A stretch of DNA of 64,000 nt from positions 1-64,000 of the forward strand of contig NZ_MBES01000067.1 in the NCBI RefSeq assembly GCF_001954195.1, written 5' to 3'. The first letter of the stretch is position 1, and every line of letters begins with the position of its first letter. The translations under genes and the position numbers were made by a program. This document shows positions 1 through 8,407 of this stretch, in pieces. A model generated the notes under the pieces. The model was not told the origin of the DNA. It saw only the letters and a program-made list of their open reading frames with translations, and did not search any database. Origin of the DNA: Mycobacterium sp. IS-1264 (lineage in GTDB: Bacteria > Actinomycetota > Actinomycetes > Mycobacteriales > Mycobacteriaceae).

Positions 1-259
1 CGGGCGCGTCGGCGGCATCCACGCCCGCGCCCACCATCGCGGCCTGGTGGCAGACCAGGTCGACACCGCGCAGGAGCGGGGCCAGCGCGTCGGCATCGCG
101 GACGTCGACCCTTCGGCATCCCGGCGGTAACACCGGGTTCGGCCCGTGGGCGGCGGGCAGCAGCGCGTCGACGGCGATCACTTCGTGGCCGGCCGCGCGC
201 AGCGCAGCGTCCACCCGCGATCCGATGAACCCAGCCGCCCCGGTGAGCAACACCCTCAC
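1..259 (-). CDS. galE3: NAD-dependent sugar epimerase/dehydratase, N-terminal part only (Rv0536-like)
   Basis: Partial: the gene runs off the left edge, leaving its first 86 codons. The reverse strand from GTG at 259 reads [20 protein letters not shown] and continues open to base 1. The Rossmann motif TGAAGFIGS at residues 6-14 and the later VCHQAAMVGAG stretch are typical of extended short-chain dehydrogenases acting on nucleotide sugars. The GTG start overlaps the mtnP stop as GTGA, so the two genes are probably translationally coupled. The substrate cannot be read from this part. The gene name rests on the conserved neighbour order with M. tuberculosis. Confidence 0.85.
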   Translation of the reverse strand, partial: MRVLLTGAAGFIGSRVDAALRAAGHEVIAVDALLPAAHGPNPVLPPGCRRVDVRDADALAPLLRGVDLVCHQAAMVGAGVDAADAP

Positions 260-1050
260 GGCAGCTCCACCGGCAACGTCACCCCGGTGTGCGCCAGGCA
301 GTGCGTGCAACCGCGTTCGGCGTCGACATTGCCGATCGCCGAGGCCACCAGCTTCTTGAACGGCCCCATGTTCTTTTCGAACTGGTCGAACACATCGGTG
401 GCCTTCACGCCTTCGCCGGCCGTGACACCGGCATCCAGATCGGTCACCAAAGCGATTGCCGCATAGCACATTTCGAGTTCCCGAGCCAGCACCGCCTCCG
501 GATATCCGGTCATGTTGACCAGACCGAAACCGGCGGAGGCGAACCACCGACTTTCCGCGCGGGTGGAAAATCGCGGTCCCTGGATCACCACCATGGTGCC
601 GCCGTCGACCACACCGGGCAGGCCGGTGACCGCCGAGCGCAACGTCGGGCAGTAGGGGTCGGCGAAGTCGACATGGACGGCACCGGAGTCGAAGTAGGTG
701 TCGGGGCGCCCGGTGGTGCGGTCCACCAGCTGGTCGGGCACCACCACGCTGCCGGGCCCGTAGTCGGGGTTCAGGCTGCCGACCGCGCACGGCGCGAAGA
801 CCCGCCGCACCCCGAGCTTGCGCAGCGCCCACATGTTGGCCCGGTAGGGCACGGTGTGCGCCGAGTATTCGTGTTTGGCGCCGTGGCGTGGCAGGAAAGC
901 GACCTCGTGCCCCGCGACGGCACCGACCGTGACCGGGGCGCTGGGCTCGCCGTACGGGGTGTCCACATCGATGTCGCGGACGCCGGACTCGAAGAACGTG
1001 TAGAAGCCGCTGCCGCCGATCACTCCGAGCATCCGACCATTGTGGTGCAT
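256..1050 (-). CDS. mtnP: S-methyl-5'-thioadenosine phosphorylase
   Basis: 264 residues, cytosolic, nucleoside phosphorylase family. It cleaves methylthioadenosine, a by-product of polyamine and other SAM-dependent reactions, with phosphate to release adenine for salvage and methylthioribose-1-phosphate. Motifs: GVIGGSGFY near the N-terminus (phosphate loop), FLPRHG, and the [13 protein letters not shown] purine-site segment. I chose the ATG at 1050 ([10 protein letters not shown]) because the family in mycobacteria starts with a closely similar extension; an internal ATG at 1032 also fits. It lies divergent from menA with only 16 bp between start codons, so the two promoters must overlap or sit inside the genes. 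Confidence 0.93.
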   Translation of the reverse strand: MHHNGRMLGVIGGSGFYTFFESGVRDIDVDTPYGEPSAPVTVGAVAGHEVAFLPRHGAKHEYSAHTVPYRANMWALRKLGVRRVFAPCAVGSLNPDYGPGSVVVPDQLVDRTTGRPDTYFDSGAVHVDFADPYCPTLRSAVTGLPGVVDGGTMVVIQGPRFSTRAESRWFASAGFGLVNMTGYPEAVLARELEMCYAAIALVTDLDAGVTAGEGVKATDVFDQFEKNMGPFKKLVASAIGNVDAERGCTHCLAHTGVTLPVELP

Positions 1051-1066
1051 AGGGCAGGATGCCCTG

Positions 1067-1945
1067 GTGGCCAGTTTCGCGCAGTGGATCTCGGGGGCCC
1101 GGCCGCGGACGCTGCCCAACGCGGTGGCACCGGTGGTCGCGGGCACCGGCGCGGCGGCGTGGCTGCACTCGGCCGTGTGGTGGAAAGCGCTGCTGGCGCT
1201 GACCGTCGCGGTCGCGCTGATCATCGGCGTCAACTACGCCAACGACTACTCCGACGGCATCCGCGGCACCGACGACGAGCGGGCCGGCCCGGTGCGGCTG
1301 GTCGGCTCGCGGCTGGCCAGCCCGCGCGCGGTGCTGACGGCCGCGGTGGCGGGCCTGACGGTCGGCGCGGCGGCCGGGTTGGTGCTGGCGCTGATGGTCG
1401 CGCCGTGGCTGATCGTGGTCGGCGCGGGATGCATCGCCGGGGCGTGGCTGTACACCGGCGGGTCAAAACCCTACGGGTACTCGGGTTTTGGCGAGATCGC
1501 GGTGTTCGTGTTCTTCGGCCTGGTCGCCGTGCTCGGCACCCAGTACACCCAGGCGTTGCGGGTGGACTGGGTGGGCCTGGTGCTGGCGGTGTCGATCGGG
1601 GCGCTGTCGTCGTCGGTGTTGGTGGCGAACAATCTGCGGGACATTCCGACCGATGCGCAGTCCGGCAAGATCACCCTGGCGGTACGGCTGGGCGATGCCC
1701 GCACCCGGGTCCTGTATCAGGCATTGCTGGCGACCGCCGGGGTTATGACCCTGGTGCTGATGCTCGCGACGCCGTGGTGCGCAACGGGATTGGTGGCCAC
1801 GCCGCTGGCCGTGCGCGCCGCGCGGCCGGTCCGATCCGGCCGCGGCGGGCCCGAGCTGATCCCGGTGCTGCGCGACACCGGGCTGGCGATGATCGTGTGG
1901 GCGATCGCGGTGGCCGCGGCGTTGGCTGTGCACTCAGGGCTTTGA
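1067..1945 (+). CDS. menA: 1,4-dihydroxy-2-naphthoate polyprenyltransferase
   Basis: 292 residues, UbiA-family integral membrane prenyltransferase. It attaches the polyprenyl tail to 1,4-dihydroxy-2-naphthoate to make demethylmenaquinone, the precursor of the respiratory quinone. The first Asp-rich motif NYANDYSDG (residues about 65-73) and the second region [10 protein letters not shown] (about 190-199) are present, with hydrophobic helices throughout. Start is GTG at 1067 (VASFAQW), preceded by GGCAGGA; this gives the usual mycobacterial length. It converges on the Clp_N gene, with a palindromic intergenic stretch between them. Confidence 0.95.
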   Translation: MASFAQWISGARPRTLPNAVAPVVAGTGAAAWLHSAVWWKALLALTVAVALIIGVNYANDYSDGIRGTDDERAGPVRLVGSRLASPRAVLTAAVAGLTVGAAAGLVLALMVAPWLIVVGAGCIAGAWLYTGGSKPYGYSGFGEIAVFVFFGLVAVLGTQYTQALRVDWVGLVLAVSIGALSSSVLVANNLRDIPTDAQSGKITLAVRLGDARTRVLYQALLATAGVMTLVLMLATPWCATGLVATPLAVRAARPVRSGRGGPELIPVLRDTGLAMIVWAIAVAAALAVHSGL

Positions 1946-1977
1946 GTGTGCGCCCCGGGCGGCGTGGATGCACACTC
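1944..1977. repeat. Inverted repeat at the menA 3' end
   Basis: GAGTGTGC (1944-1951) and GCACACTC (1970-1977) are perfect 8-bp arms around an 18-nt loop. The left arm overlaps the menA stop. A related element with 11-bp arms lies at 51995-52050, also between convergent genes. There is no T-tract, so termination is only a possible role. Immediately downstream, CCTAGGCCTAGG is a 12-bp perfect palindrome overlapping the stop of the Clp_N gene. Confidence 0.6.
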
Positions 1978-2001
1978 GAGGCGAAGCGAGCCGCCCTAGG
2001 C

Positions 2002-2568
2002 CTAGGCGGCCTTGTCCAGCAGCTCCAGGATGGCGGCACGCAGCTGCGCGGTGTAGACGTGTTCGGTGATCAGGCCGACGGCCGGCTTGTCGCCGCTGCG
2101 CATGATGCCCAGTAGGAGATGCGCGCAAGCGATCTCATTGTCCTTGTGGTGCAACGCTTCTCGCACGGCCAGCTCGACGCATTTCTTGGCGGCGCGGCTG
2201 AACGGGATGTGCCCGCGACGACGGCGTCGGCGACCCGAGCGGGGTAGCGCGTTGTCGAACGCGTCGGCGCCGAACGTGCGCGCCACACTGTCGCGCACCG
2301 CTCGCAGGTCGATGCCGATGGCGCGCAGCGCCTCCGCATCCTCGTCGAAGGAATCGTCGGTGGTGGGGGCGGCCTCGAGCAGCCGGGCCCGAACCCCGTC
2401 GGCGGTCAGGCCGTAGCCGGTCAGCACCGCGGACAGGTCGTTGCCCGCCGCCTGCAGGACGCCGAGCAGCAGGTGCTGCGGGGTGATTTCGCGGGTCCGC
2501 AGTTCACGGGCTTCCTCCTGGGCGAGCACGACGGCGACCCGGGCTTGACGGGTGAAGCGCTCGAACAT
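2002..2568 (-). CDS. Stand-alone tandem Clp_N domain protein
   Basis: 188 residues. Two Clp amino-terminal repeats are visible: one starts at residue 1 (FTRQARVAVVLAQEEA, then PQHLLLGVL) and one near residue 123 (IPFSRAAKKCVELAVREA, then CAHLLLGIM). No AAA+ ATPase part follows, so it is not a ClpC or ClpB unfoldase. A basic run of seven Arg/Lys-rich residues links the two. Known family roles of Clp_N domains are substrate and adaptor binding; what this protein binds is not known to me. It lies 3 bp downstream of the HTH gene and is surely co-transcribed with it. I recall no counterpart at this position in M. tuberculosis, where PE_PGRS6 sits near fabH. Confidence 0.85.
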   Translation of the reverse strand: MFERFTRQARVAVVLAQEEARELRTREITPQHLLLGVLQAAGNDLSAVLTGYGLTADGVRARLLEAAPTTDDSFDEDAEALRAIGIDLRAVRDSVARTFGADAFDNALPRSGRRRRRRGHIPFSRAAKKCVELAVREALHHKDNEIACAHLLLGIMRSGDKPAVGLITEHVYTAQLRAAILELLDKAA

Positions 2569-2571
2569 GCG

Positions 2572-2802
2572 TCATCTCCTCCGGTTGTACTTCTGGTGCA
2601 CGGCCTGCCGGCTCACCCCGAGCGCCTCGGCGATGGCCTGCCAGCTCCAGCCCCGCTCGCGGGCGTTGGCGACGTGGATCGCCTCCAGGCGCTCCTGCAA
2701 TCGCTGCAGCGCGCGCACCGCGCGCAGGCCTACCGCGGGGTCGGCGTTGCTTGCCGCATCGGCGGCCGGCCCCAGGTCGGGCAGGTCGGACAGTTCCGTC
2801 AT
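2572..2802 (-). CDS. Small helix-turn-helix regulator paired with the Clp_N protein
   Basis: 76 residues. The C-terminal half carries a clear HTH (GWSWQAIAEALGVSRQAVHQ, about residues 52-71) ending in a basic tail KYNRRR; the N-terminal half is a predicted helical segment (RALQRLQERLEAI). Start is ATG at 2802, placed by the predicted promoter whose transcription start would fall on the A of this ATG. It probably represses its own operon through the two palindromes just upstream (2807-2822 and 2834-2849). The family is widespread in actinobacteria next to Clp_N genes; its physiological signal is unknown to me. Confidence 0.85.
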   Translation of the reverse strand: MTELSDLPDLGPAADAASNADPAVGLRAVRALQRLQERLEAIHVANARERGWSWQAIAEALGVSRQAVHQKYNRRR

Positions 2803-2806
2803 AGAC

Positions 2807-2849
2807 GTCAATGTAACTTGACAGAGCGCGGACGTCAACAAAGCTTGAC
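2807..2849 (-). promoter_or_regulatory. Leaderless promoter covered by two GTCAA-N6-TTGAC operators
   Basis: Two copies of the inverted repeat GTCAA-N6-TTGAC lie at 2807-2822 and 2834-2849, 27 bp apart (about 2.5 helical turns). On the minus strand a -35 hexamer TTGACG (2838-2833), a 17-bp spacer and a -10 TACATT (2815-2810) can be placed. Transcription would then start at the ATG at 2802, seven bases after the -10, giving a leaderless mRNA. One operator overlaps each promoter element, which is the geometry of a repressor site. The likely repressor is the adjacent HTH protein (inference). Confidence 0.7.
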
Positions 2850-2923
2850 AAAACCGATCCCGGCGCTCATCGATTCCAGCGATCCGATAACAATGAAGGA
2901 CCGGCGTCGGATCGAGGACTCCC

Positions 2924-3931
2924 ATGAACCAGATCACCACGACCAGTGGGCCCAAGAGCATCGGCTTGCTCAGCGTCGGGGCATACCGGCCCGAGCGCGT
3001 CGTCACCAACGACGAGCTGTGCCGCAACATCGACTCCTCCGACGAGTGGATCCAATCGCGAACGGGAATCAAGACGCGCCGATTCGCCGCCCGCGACGAA
3101 TCGGCCGCGTCCATGGCGATCGAAGCGGGCCGGCTGGCGATTGCCAACGCCGGACTGGCGGCCAGCGACATCGACGGCGTGATCGTCGCGACCAGCACCC
3201 ATTTCCTACAGACCCCGCCCTGCGCCCCGGAGGTCGCGACGGGCTTGGGCGCTGCCGGTGTGCCCGCATTCGACATCGGGGCGGGGTGCGCAGGCTTCGG
3301 CTACGCGATTGGCGTTGCGGCCGACATGATCCGGGGTGGCAGCGCCGCCAAGATGCTCGTCATCGGCTCGGAGAAGCTGTCCCCCACGATCGACATGCAG
3401 GACCGCAGCAACTGCTTCATCTTCGCCGACGGCGCGGCCGGCGTGGTGGTGGGCGAGACGCCCGTTCAAGGCATTGGACCGACCATCTCGGGTAGCGACG
3501 GTGAACAGGTCAAAGCCATCCGCCAGGACATCGACTGGATCGACTACATGGACGAACCGACCGGCCCGCGCCCCTTCTTGCGGCTCGAGGGCAGCGCGGT
3601 ATTCCGCTGGGCGGCATTCGAGATGGGCAAGGTCGGCCGGCAGGCGATGGACGCGGCGGGAATCCGGCCTGACGAGATCGACGTGTTCATCCCGCACCAG
3701 GCCAACAGCCGAATCAACGAGGTGCTCGCCAAGAATCTGGGGTTGCGCCCGGACGCCGTGATCGCCAACGACATCGAGCACACCGGGAACACGTCCGCGG
3801 CGTCCATCCCGTTGGCAATGGCCGAACTCCTGGCGACCGGGGCGGCCAAGGCCGGCGACCTGGCGCTGCTGATCGGCTACGGCGCGGGGCTGAGCTATGC
3901 CGCGCAGGTCGTCGTGATGCCCAACGGCTGA
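2924..3931 (+). CDS. fabH: beta-ketoacyl-ACP synthase III (KAS III)
   Basis: 335 residues. In mycobacteria this thiolase-fold enzyme condenses long acyl-CoA primers from FAS-I with malonyl-AcpM, linking FAS-I to the FAS-II chain elongation that makes meromycolate. The catalytic triad is intact: Cys122 in GAGCAGFGY, His258 in IPHQAN and Asn289 in HTGNTSAAS. Start is ATG at 2924 after the spaced purine run GGATCGAGGA. It is divergent from the HTH/Clp_N operon; the 121-bp interval holds the HTH operators and a TAACAAT sequence at about 2888-2894 that could be its -10. The 3' end converges on the next gene with 9 bp between stops, containing a small hairpin (3929-3943). Confidence 0.96.
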   Translation: MNQITTTSGPKSIGLLSVGAYRPERVVTNDELCRNIDSSDEWIQSRTGIKTRRFAARDESAASMAIEAGRLAIANAGLAASDIDGVIVATSTHFLQTPPCAPEVATGLGAAGVPAFDIGAGCAGFGYAIGVAADMIRGGSAAKMLVIGSEKLSPTIDMQDRSNCFIFADGAAGVVVGETPVQGIGPTISGSDGEQVKAIRQDIDWIDYMDEPTGPRPFLRLEGSAVFRWAAFEMGKVGRQAMDAAGIRPDEIDVFIPHQANSRINEVLAKNLGLRPDAVIANDIEHTGNTSAASIPLAMAELLATGAAKAGDLALLIGYGAGLSYAAQVVVMPNG

Positions 3932-3940
3932 CCGCCCGGG

Positions 3941-4270
3941 TCACTCGTCCTCGTCCGCCTCACCGCGCAGCCGGGCCTGCAGCTGTTCCCGCTCGCGGCG
4001 GCGCCGCTCGCCGGCTATAGCGAGCGCGGCCGTGGCGCGCCGGCGCAGCGGGGCGAACAGCCAGATGCCCAACGGCATCGCGATGATCAACGCGAACAAC
4101 GCCGCCACGACGACGGGGAACTGGGTGACCCCGAGCAGATGGGCAATTCCATAGATCCCCGCGGCGAGCGCGACCACCAACAGCAACCGCGCGGCCGCGT
4201 AGACCAGGACGTCGACGACGACGCGATTTCCGGTGCGCTCGCCCGCACCGGGCCTAGGCTCTTCTGACAC
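3941..4270 (-). CDS. DUF4229 small membrane protein (Rv0531-like)
   Basis: 109 residues. Two hydrophobic segments (about residues 23-45 and 51-74) form a helical hairpin, followed by an Arg-rich stretch LRRRATAALAIAGERRRRE and an acidic C-terminus ending EADEDE. This matches the DUF4229 family of actinobacterial membrane proteins of unknown function. It is convergent with fabH and divergent from the 53-residue gene at 4317, leaving 46 bp for both promoters. Confidence 0.8.
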   Translation of the reverse strand: MSEEPRPGAGERTGNRVVVDVLVYAAARLLLVVALAAGIYGIAHLLGVTQFPVVVAALFALIIAMPLGIWLFAPLRRRATAALAIAGERRRREREQLQARLRGEADEDE

Positions 4271-4316
4271 AGTGCGAGCCTACGGCGCGGGTATATTCGC
4301 TCAAAGGAGGTGTTGA

Positions 4317-4478
4317 GTGCTCTACCTGCTGCTCGTCCTGGTTTTGGGGACGCTGATCTACATTGGCTGGCGCGCGGCGCGGTCCCAGACCCACCGCCCG
4401 AAGAGCCGCGTCATCGGACCCGACGACGATCCAGAGTTCTTGCGGCGCTTGGGAAACGACGACAACAACCCTCTGTAG
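4317..4478 (+). CDS. 53-residue single-pass membrane protein (Rv0530A-like)
   Basis: GTG at 4317 reads MLYLLLVLVLGTLIYIGWRA, one hydrophobic helix, then a basic and Asp-rich cytosolic tail ending GNDDNNPL. The start is well supported by AAAGGAGGTG at 4302-4311, close to an ideal ribosome binding site. A TATATT at 4292-4297 could be the -10, though no convincing -35 is visible. It converges on the MinD-like gene with 8 bp between stops. Similar short proteins occur at this place in other mycobacteria; function unknown. Confidence 0.8.
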   Translation: MLYLLLVLVLGTLIYIGWRAARSQTHRPKSRVIGPDDDPEFLRRLGNDDNNPL

Positions 4479-4486
4479 CACCCTGC

Positions 4487-5779
4487 CTAGGCGATGCCCG
4501 GGTTGCGCTCGCCGGGGAAGCCATCGGCGACGACGGCGGCCAGCTCGGTCAGCGCTTCGCGGGTGGGGCGCCGCAGCTGATCCAGAGCGATCTCCGCGCC
4601 CTCCTCCAGATGGGGGTCGAACGGTATCAGGCGCACCGCACGACAGCGCCGGGAGAAGTGGTCGACCACCTTGTTCATGTCGACCTTGCCGGTGCGTGAG
4701 CGCACCGCATTGATGACCGCGATCGAATTGCGGACCTTCTCCTCGTGACCGTGGGCGTCCAGCCAGTCCAGCGTCGCCGAGGCGGTGCGCGCGCCGTCGA
4801 TGGATCCCGAGCTGACGACGATCAGCAGGTCGGCCTTCTCCAGCACCGACGACATCACGGAATGCAACAGCCCCGGGCCGCAGTCGGTGAGCACCAGGCC
4901 GTAGAACCGATCCAGGATGTCCAGGGTGCGGGTGTAGTCGTCGGCGCTGAACGCATCGGAGATCGACGGGTCGCTGTCCGACGCAAGGATTTCCAGCCCG
5001 CTGGGGCCCTTCGACGTGTACCGGCGGACGTCGCTGTAGCGCTCGATTGTTCCGGCGTCGTGCAGCAGCTGGCGCACCGTGGCCGACGTCTCCAGCGGAA
5101 TCTTCTGGCTCAGCGTGCCGTGGTCGGGGTTGGCGTCAACGGCCACCACCCGGTCGCCGCGGATCGAGGCGAAGATAGACCCCAGCGTCGCGGTGACCGT
5201 GGTTTTGCCCACCCCGCCCTTCAAGGACAGCAGCGCCACCCGGTAGGAACCGCGCAACGGCCGGTTGACCTGCGCCACCAGGTTGTTGTAGCGGGCGGCA
5301 CGCGGGCTCTCCCCCAGGTTGATCAGCTGACCGGACAGCACGTAGAGCAGCCTGCGCCAGCCCTCCGACGGCGGCGGTTTGACGGGCCGCAGCAGCATGC
5401 CGGTGGACAGTTCCGGATAGGGCGTGTGCGGGACATGCTCTGGGCGGTAAGGGGTTTCCTGGCCTTTCAAGGGCGGCGCGTCGGACGCGCCGTTGTAGTA
5501 GGCGCCGAATGCCGTCGGGTCGACCCGCGGAATACCGGTAACGGGCGTGGGATCCCAGGGCGGCATGCCCGCGGGGGCCGCCACCGTGGGCGGTGCCGGC
5601 TCCTGCCGCTCGGGTGCGGGCACCCGCCGCTCGGTGCGGAATCCGGCGAAGGCCCGGGTCGGTGCTTCACCGGAATCGGCCGACGGTTCAACGGCGGGTC
5701 GTTCGGTCGAGTCCGGGGACCGCAACTCGGTCGTCGGATGTTCGGGCGCCCCCACGCCTGGCTGGTCGGACACGTGCAA
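4487..5779 (-). CDS. MinD/ParA-family P-loop ATPase with disordered N-terminus (Rv0530-like)
   Basis: 430 residues. Residues 1-140 are Pro/Glu-rich and probably disordered. The ATPase domain follows, with the deviant Walker A motif KGGVGKTT at 187-194, a switch I-like DANPDHG and a switch II-like TDCGPG. Related mycobacterial proteins of this layout (EspI and similar) act near ESX systems; this one lies outside any ESX locus here, so its partner is unknown. It directly follows ccsA on the same strand with a 40-bp gap. Confidence 0.85.
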   Translation of the reverse strand: MHVSDQPGVGAPEHPTTELRSPDSTERPAVEPSADSGEAPTRAFAGFRTERRVPAPERQEPAPPTVAAPAGMPPWDPTPVTGIPRVDPTAFGAYYNGASDAPPLKGQETPYRPEHVPHTPYPELSTGMLLRPVKPPPSEGWRRLLYVLSGQLINLGESPRAARYNNLVAQVNRPLRGSYRVALLSLKGGVGKTTVTATLGSIFASIRGDRVVAVDANPDHGTLSQKIPLETSATVRQLLHDAGTIERYSDVRRYTSKGPSGLEILASDSDPSISDAFSADDYTRTLDILDRFYGLVLTDCGPGLLHSVMSSVLEKADLLIVVSSGSIDGARTASATLDWLDAHGHEEKVRNSIAVINAVRSRTGKVDMNKVVDHFSRRCRAVRLIPFDPHLEEGAEIALDQLRRPTREALTELAAVVADGFPGERNPGIA

Positions 5780-5819
5780 TCCCCCTTGCTGCAGTTTTAT
5801 TTGGGTCGGTCGCTAACTG

Positions 5820-6797
5820 TCAGCCCACCCCGGCATAAGAATGCAGGCCCACGGTCACCAGGTTAACGAAGAACAAATTGAAGACCATGGCCACGAAGCC
5901 CACCACGTTGATCCACGCCGCTTTTCTGTCCCGCCAGCCGGCGGTCGACCTGGCGTGCAGATAAGCCGCGTAGATCACCCACGCGACGAACGAGACCGTC
6001 TCCTTGGGATCCCAGCCCCAATACCTGCCCCAGGCTTGCTCGGCCCAGATCGCGCCGAAGATGACCCCGAAACCGAATACCGGGAACGCGAAGATCGTGG
6101 TGCGGTAGGCGATGCGGTCCAGGGTCTGGGCGTCGGGGAATCGCCGCACCACGCGTGCCAGCGTGCCCTCGGTCTCCGGGTCACCCAGCCGCGACGTGCG
6201 CAGCAGGAACAGGATGCTGGCGATGCCGGCGACCAGGAACACCCCGGAACCGAGGCTGACCACCGACACGTGGATGGGCAGCCAGTAGGACTGCAGCGCC
6301 GGCATCACCGGGGCGGCGTTGGTGTAGAGCCAGCGCCCGGAAACGGTCAGCAGGATCAACACCGGCAGCAGCAGGAAAACCCACAGGGGGCGGTACTGCG
6401 GGCGGCGCAGCACCACCGCGCCGGCCACCAGGCCGCAGAAGCAGGTCAGGTTGATGAACTCGTACATGTTGCCCCACGGCACCCGCACGGTGGCCAGGCC
6501 GCGCAGCACGATGCACGCCAGCAGCAGTCCGATGCCGAGATAGAGCACCGCCAGCCCGGCCCGCCCGACGCGTTCGTCGAATGGCCGTCGCGGGGCGTCG
6601 TCCACGATGCCGGGGCTCGCGCTGTCTGCGGCGACCGAACCGGCCAAAACCTGCGCGCGGTGGTCCGCACGGCGGCCGCCGACGTACGCAAGCTCGACGG
6701 CCAGCAGCAGCAACGCGACGACCAGGGCAACCACCGCCGAGGTGAACGCCCAGTCCGAGTAGCGCGCCAGGCCGACGTCGACGTGCAGGGTGTTCAT
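5820..6797 (-). CDS. ccsA: System II cytochrome c synthase subunit CcsA (CcsB/ResC type)
   Basis: 325 residues, multi-pass membrane protein. With ResB it forms the haem lyase that carries haem across the membrane and attaches it to apocytochrome c. The Trp-rich haem-handling WWD motif is seen as WGRYWGWDPKE at 256-266, and conserved His residues lie in PIHVS (176) and GLHSYAG (319). Its ATG overlaps the resB stop as ATGA. It is the last gene of the maturation run. Confidence 0.93.
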   Translation of the reverse strand: MNTLHVDVGLARYSDWAFTSAVVALVVALLLLAVELAYVGGRRADHRAQVLAGSVAADSASPGIVDDAPRRPFDERVGRAGLAVLYLGIGLLLACIVLRGLATVRVPWGNMYEFINLTCFCGLVAGAVVLRRPQYRPLWVFLLLPVLILLTVSGRWLYTNAAPVMPALQSYWLPIHVSVVSLGSGVFLVAGIASILFLLRTSRLGDPETEGTLARVVRRFPDAQTLDRIAYRTTIFAFPVFGFGVIFGAIWAEQAWGRYWGWDPKETVSFVAWVIYAAYLHARSTAGWRDRKAAWINVVGFVAMVFNLFFVNLVTVGLHSYAGVG

Positions 6798-8407
6798 GTG
6801 ACGTCCACCTGAGAGCTCCTTCTGGACGCTGGCTCGCCCAGTCCGTCAAGCAACCGCTGGGTCAATCGCTCGAACTCGTCGCCCCACCCGGAGTTGTCGG
6901 TTCGTGCCAGCCCGCCCAATTCGACGTTCACGGTACCGGCCGCGTCGTCGCCGCCATCAGTGAGCCTGACCCAGACCCGGCGGCGGCGCACCAGCAGCGA
7001 CACCAACAGTCCGGCCATCATCGCGATGGCGAAAATCAGCACCCATCGCTGGCCGGGGTCGTGGGAGACCTGCAGGTTGACGAATGGCACGGCGCCGTCG
7101 AATCGGACGACGGTGCCCGCCGCCGGGCCGTGGTCGATCCTGACCTCTTGCCCGGCGCGCAGGTTGACCCTGGCTTCCTTGGTCAGCCGGCCCTGTTGAA
7201 TCAGCCGGGGGTCGAGGGTGAACAACGATTGGGGCCGGCCGGTGTCCAGGCCCGTGTCGCCGCGGTAGATGTCGACGGCGACCGCGGGGGCGTTCAGCGC
7301 CGGGAACCGCGACGACAACAGCGTGCCGTCCAGTTGCTCGGTCGGCGCCAGCAGGCCCTGGATCGCGATCTCGTGTTGCCGGCGCTCGCCGGCGTTGGGG
7401 TAGCTGCCGGCGGGCGGGTCGATGCGCACCACGCCCGACGAGAGCAGGGTCAGCGGGTTGTCGGGTCGCCATTGCACGGTCGACGTGCGCGTCTGCCCGT
7501 CCGGGAAGGTAACCGTGAAGGTGGGCGCGTAGCCGTGGCCCTGCAGGTACACCCGGTCACCGCCGACCCGCAGCGGGTGGTTGACCTCCAGCCGGTAGGG
7601 CCGCCAGCTGTTGGCCGCCAGGTCGCGGCCGGCCTGATAGTCGATGTCGGCGGCGAACGAGGTGGCCTGCCCCGATTGCAGGTAGTGCGCCTGAAAGTCG
7701 TTGACCCGGATGCACATTGGGTGCAGCGACGTGCCGTCGACGGTGTTGCCGGCGCGGAACGAGTCGAACGCCGCGGGCGACGCCGAGCAGAAGCCGGGTC
7801 CGCCGTCGGCGATGACGATCACGTTGCCCTCGTAGCCGAACAACTTGCCGACTGCCACGGCGACCAGCAGGCCCAGCAGCGAGAAGTGGAAGACCAGGTT
7901 GCCGAATTCGCGCAGATACCCCTTCTCGGCCGACACCTCGACGACTTCGCCTTCATGGCGGATAGCCGTGCGCCAGCCGCGCAGCCGGCGGGCGATGGTG
8001 TTCGCCAGCCTGTTCAGCTCCGCGGGCCCGGCGACGATCCGGGTTTCGGCGTGCTTGGGCAGCCGGGCCAGGTTGCGTGGCGCCGCGACGGGGGTGGCGC
8101 GCAGGCTGCGGGCGTGCTCGATCGTCCGGGGGGTGAGGCAGCCGACCAGCGACACGAACAGCAGCACGTAGATGGCGGTGAACCAGAAGCTGGAGAACAC
8201 GTCGAAGGCCTGCAGCCGATCGAGCCACGGACCGATCACCTTGTGCGTGGCCAGATACTCGTCGACCTTGCCGGCGTTGAGGTTTCGCTGCGGCAACAGC
8301 GCCCCGGGTATCGCGCCGAGCGCGAGCAGGCACAGCAGCACCAGCGCGGTGCCCATCGACGTCAGCGCGCGCCAGGTGTTGCGTGTCCAGGCGAGGAGTT
8401 GCCTCAA
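6794..8407 (-). CDS. resB: Cytochrome c maturation protein ResB/Ccs1
   Basis: 537 residues. ResB family: N-terminal membrane helices, a large extracytoplasmic domain and a last helix (about residues 459-481, FAIAMMAGLLVSLLVRRRR). It presents reduced apocytochrome c to CcsA. Motifs such as TSMGTALVLLCLLALGAIPG at the start and the KGYLREFGNLVFHFSLLGLL segment fit the family. It overlaps ccdA upstream and ccsA downstream by 4 bases each, so expression is tightly coupled. Confidence 0.93.
   Translation of the reverse strand: MRQLLAWTRNTWRALTSMGTALVLLCLLALGAIPGALLPQRNLNAGKVDEYLATHKVIGPWLDRLQAFDVFSSFWFTAIYVLLFVSLVGCLTPRTIEHARSLRATPVAAPRNLARLPKHAETRIVAGPAELNRLANTIARRLRGWRTAIRHEGEVVEVSAEKGYLREFGNLVFHFSLLGLLVAVAVGKLFGYEGNVIVIADGGPGFCSASPAAFDSFRAGNTVDGTSLHPMCIRVNDFQAHYLQSGQATSFAADIDYQAGRDLAANSWRPYRLEVNHPLRVGGDRVYLQGHGYAPTFTVTFPDGQTRTSTVQWRPDNPLTLLSSGVVRIDPPAGSYPNAGERRQHEIAIQGLLAPTEQLDGTLLSSRFPALNAPAVAVDIYRGDTGLDTGRPQSLFTLDPRLIQQGRLTKEARVNLRAGQEVRIDHGPAAGTVVRFDGAVPFVNLQVSHDPGQRWVLIFAIAMMAGLLVSLLVRRRRVWVRLTDGGDDAAGTVNVELGGLARTDNSGWGDEFERLTQRLLDGLGEPASRRSSQVDVT

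Noticed and set aside
289-2115. 608-codon open frame on the plus strand over mtnP and menA
   Set aside because: Arg/Gly/Ala-rich translation without family motifs, antisense to mtnP and out of frame with menA; a high-GC shadow.
3929-3943. Hairpin TGACC-GCCCG-GGTCA between fabH and the convergent gene
   Set aside because: Only 5-bp arms and no T-tract; too weak to call a terminator.
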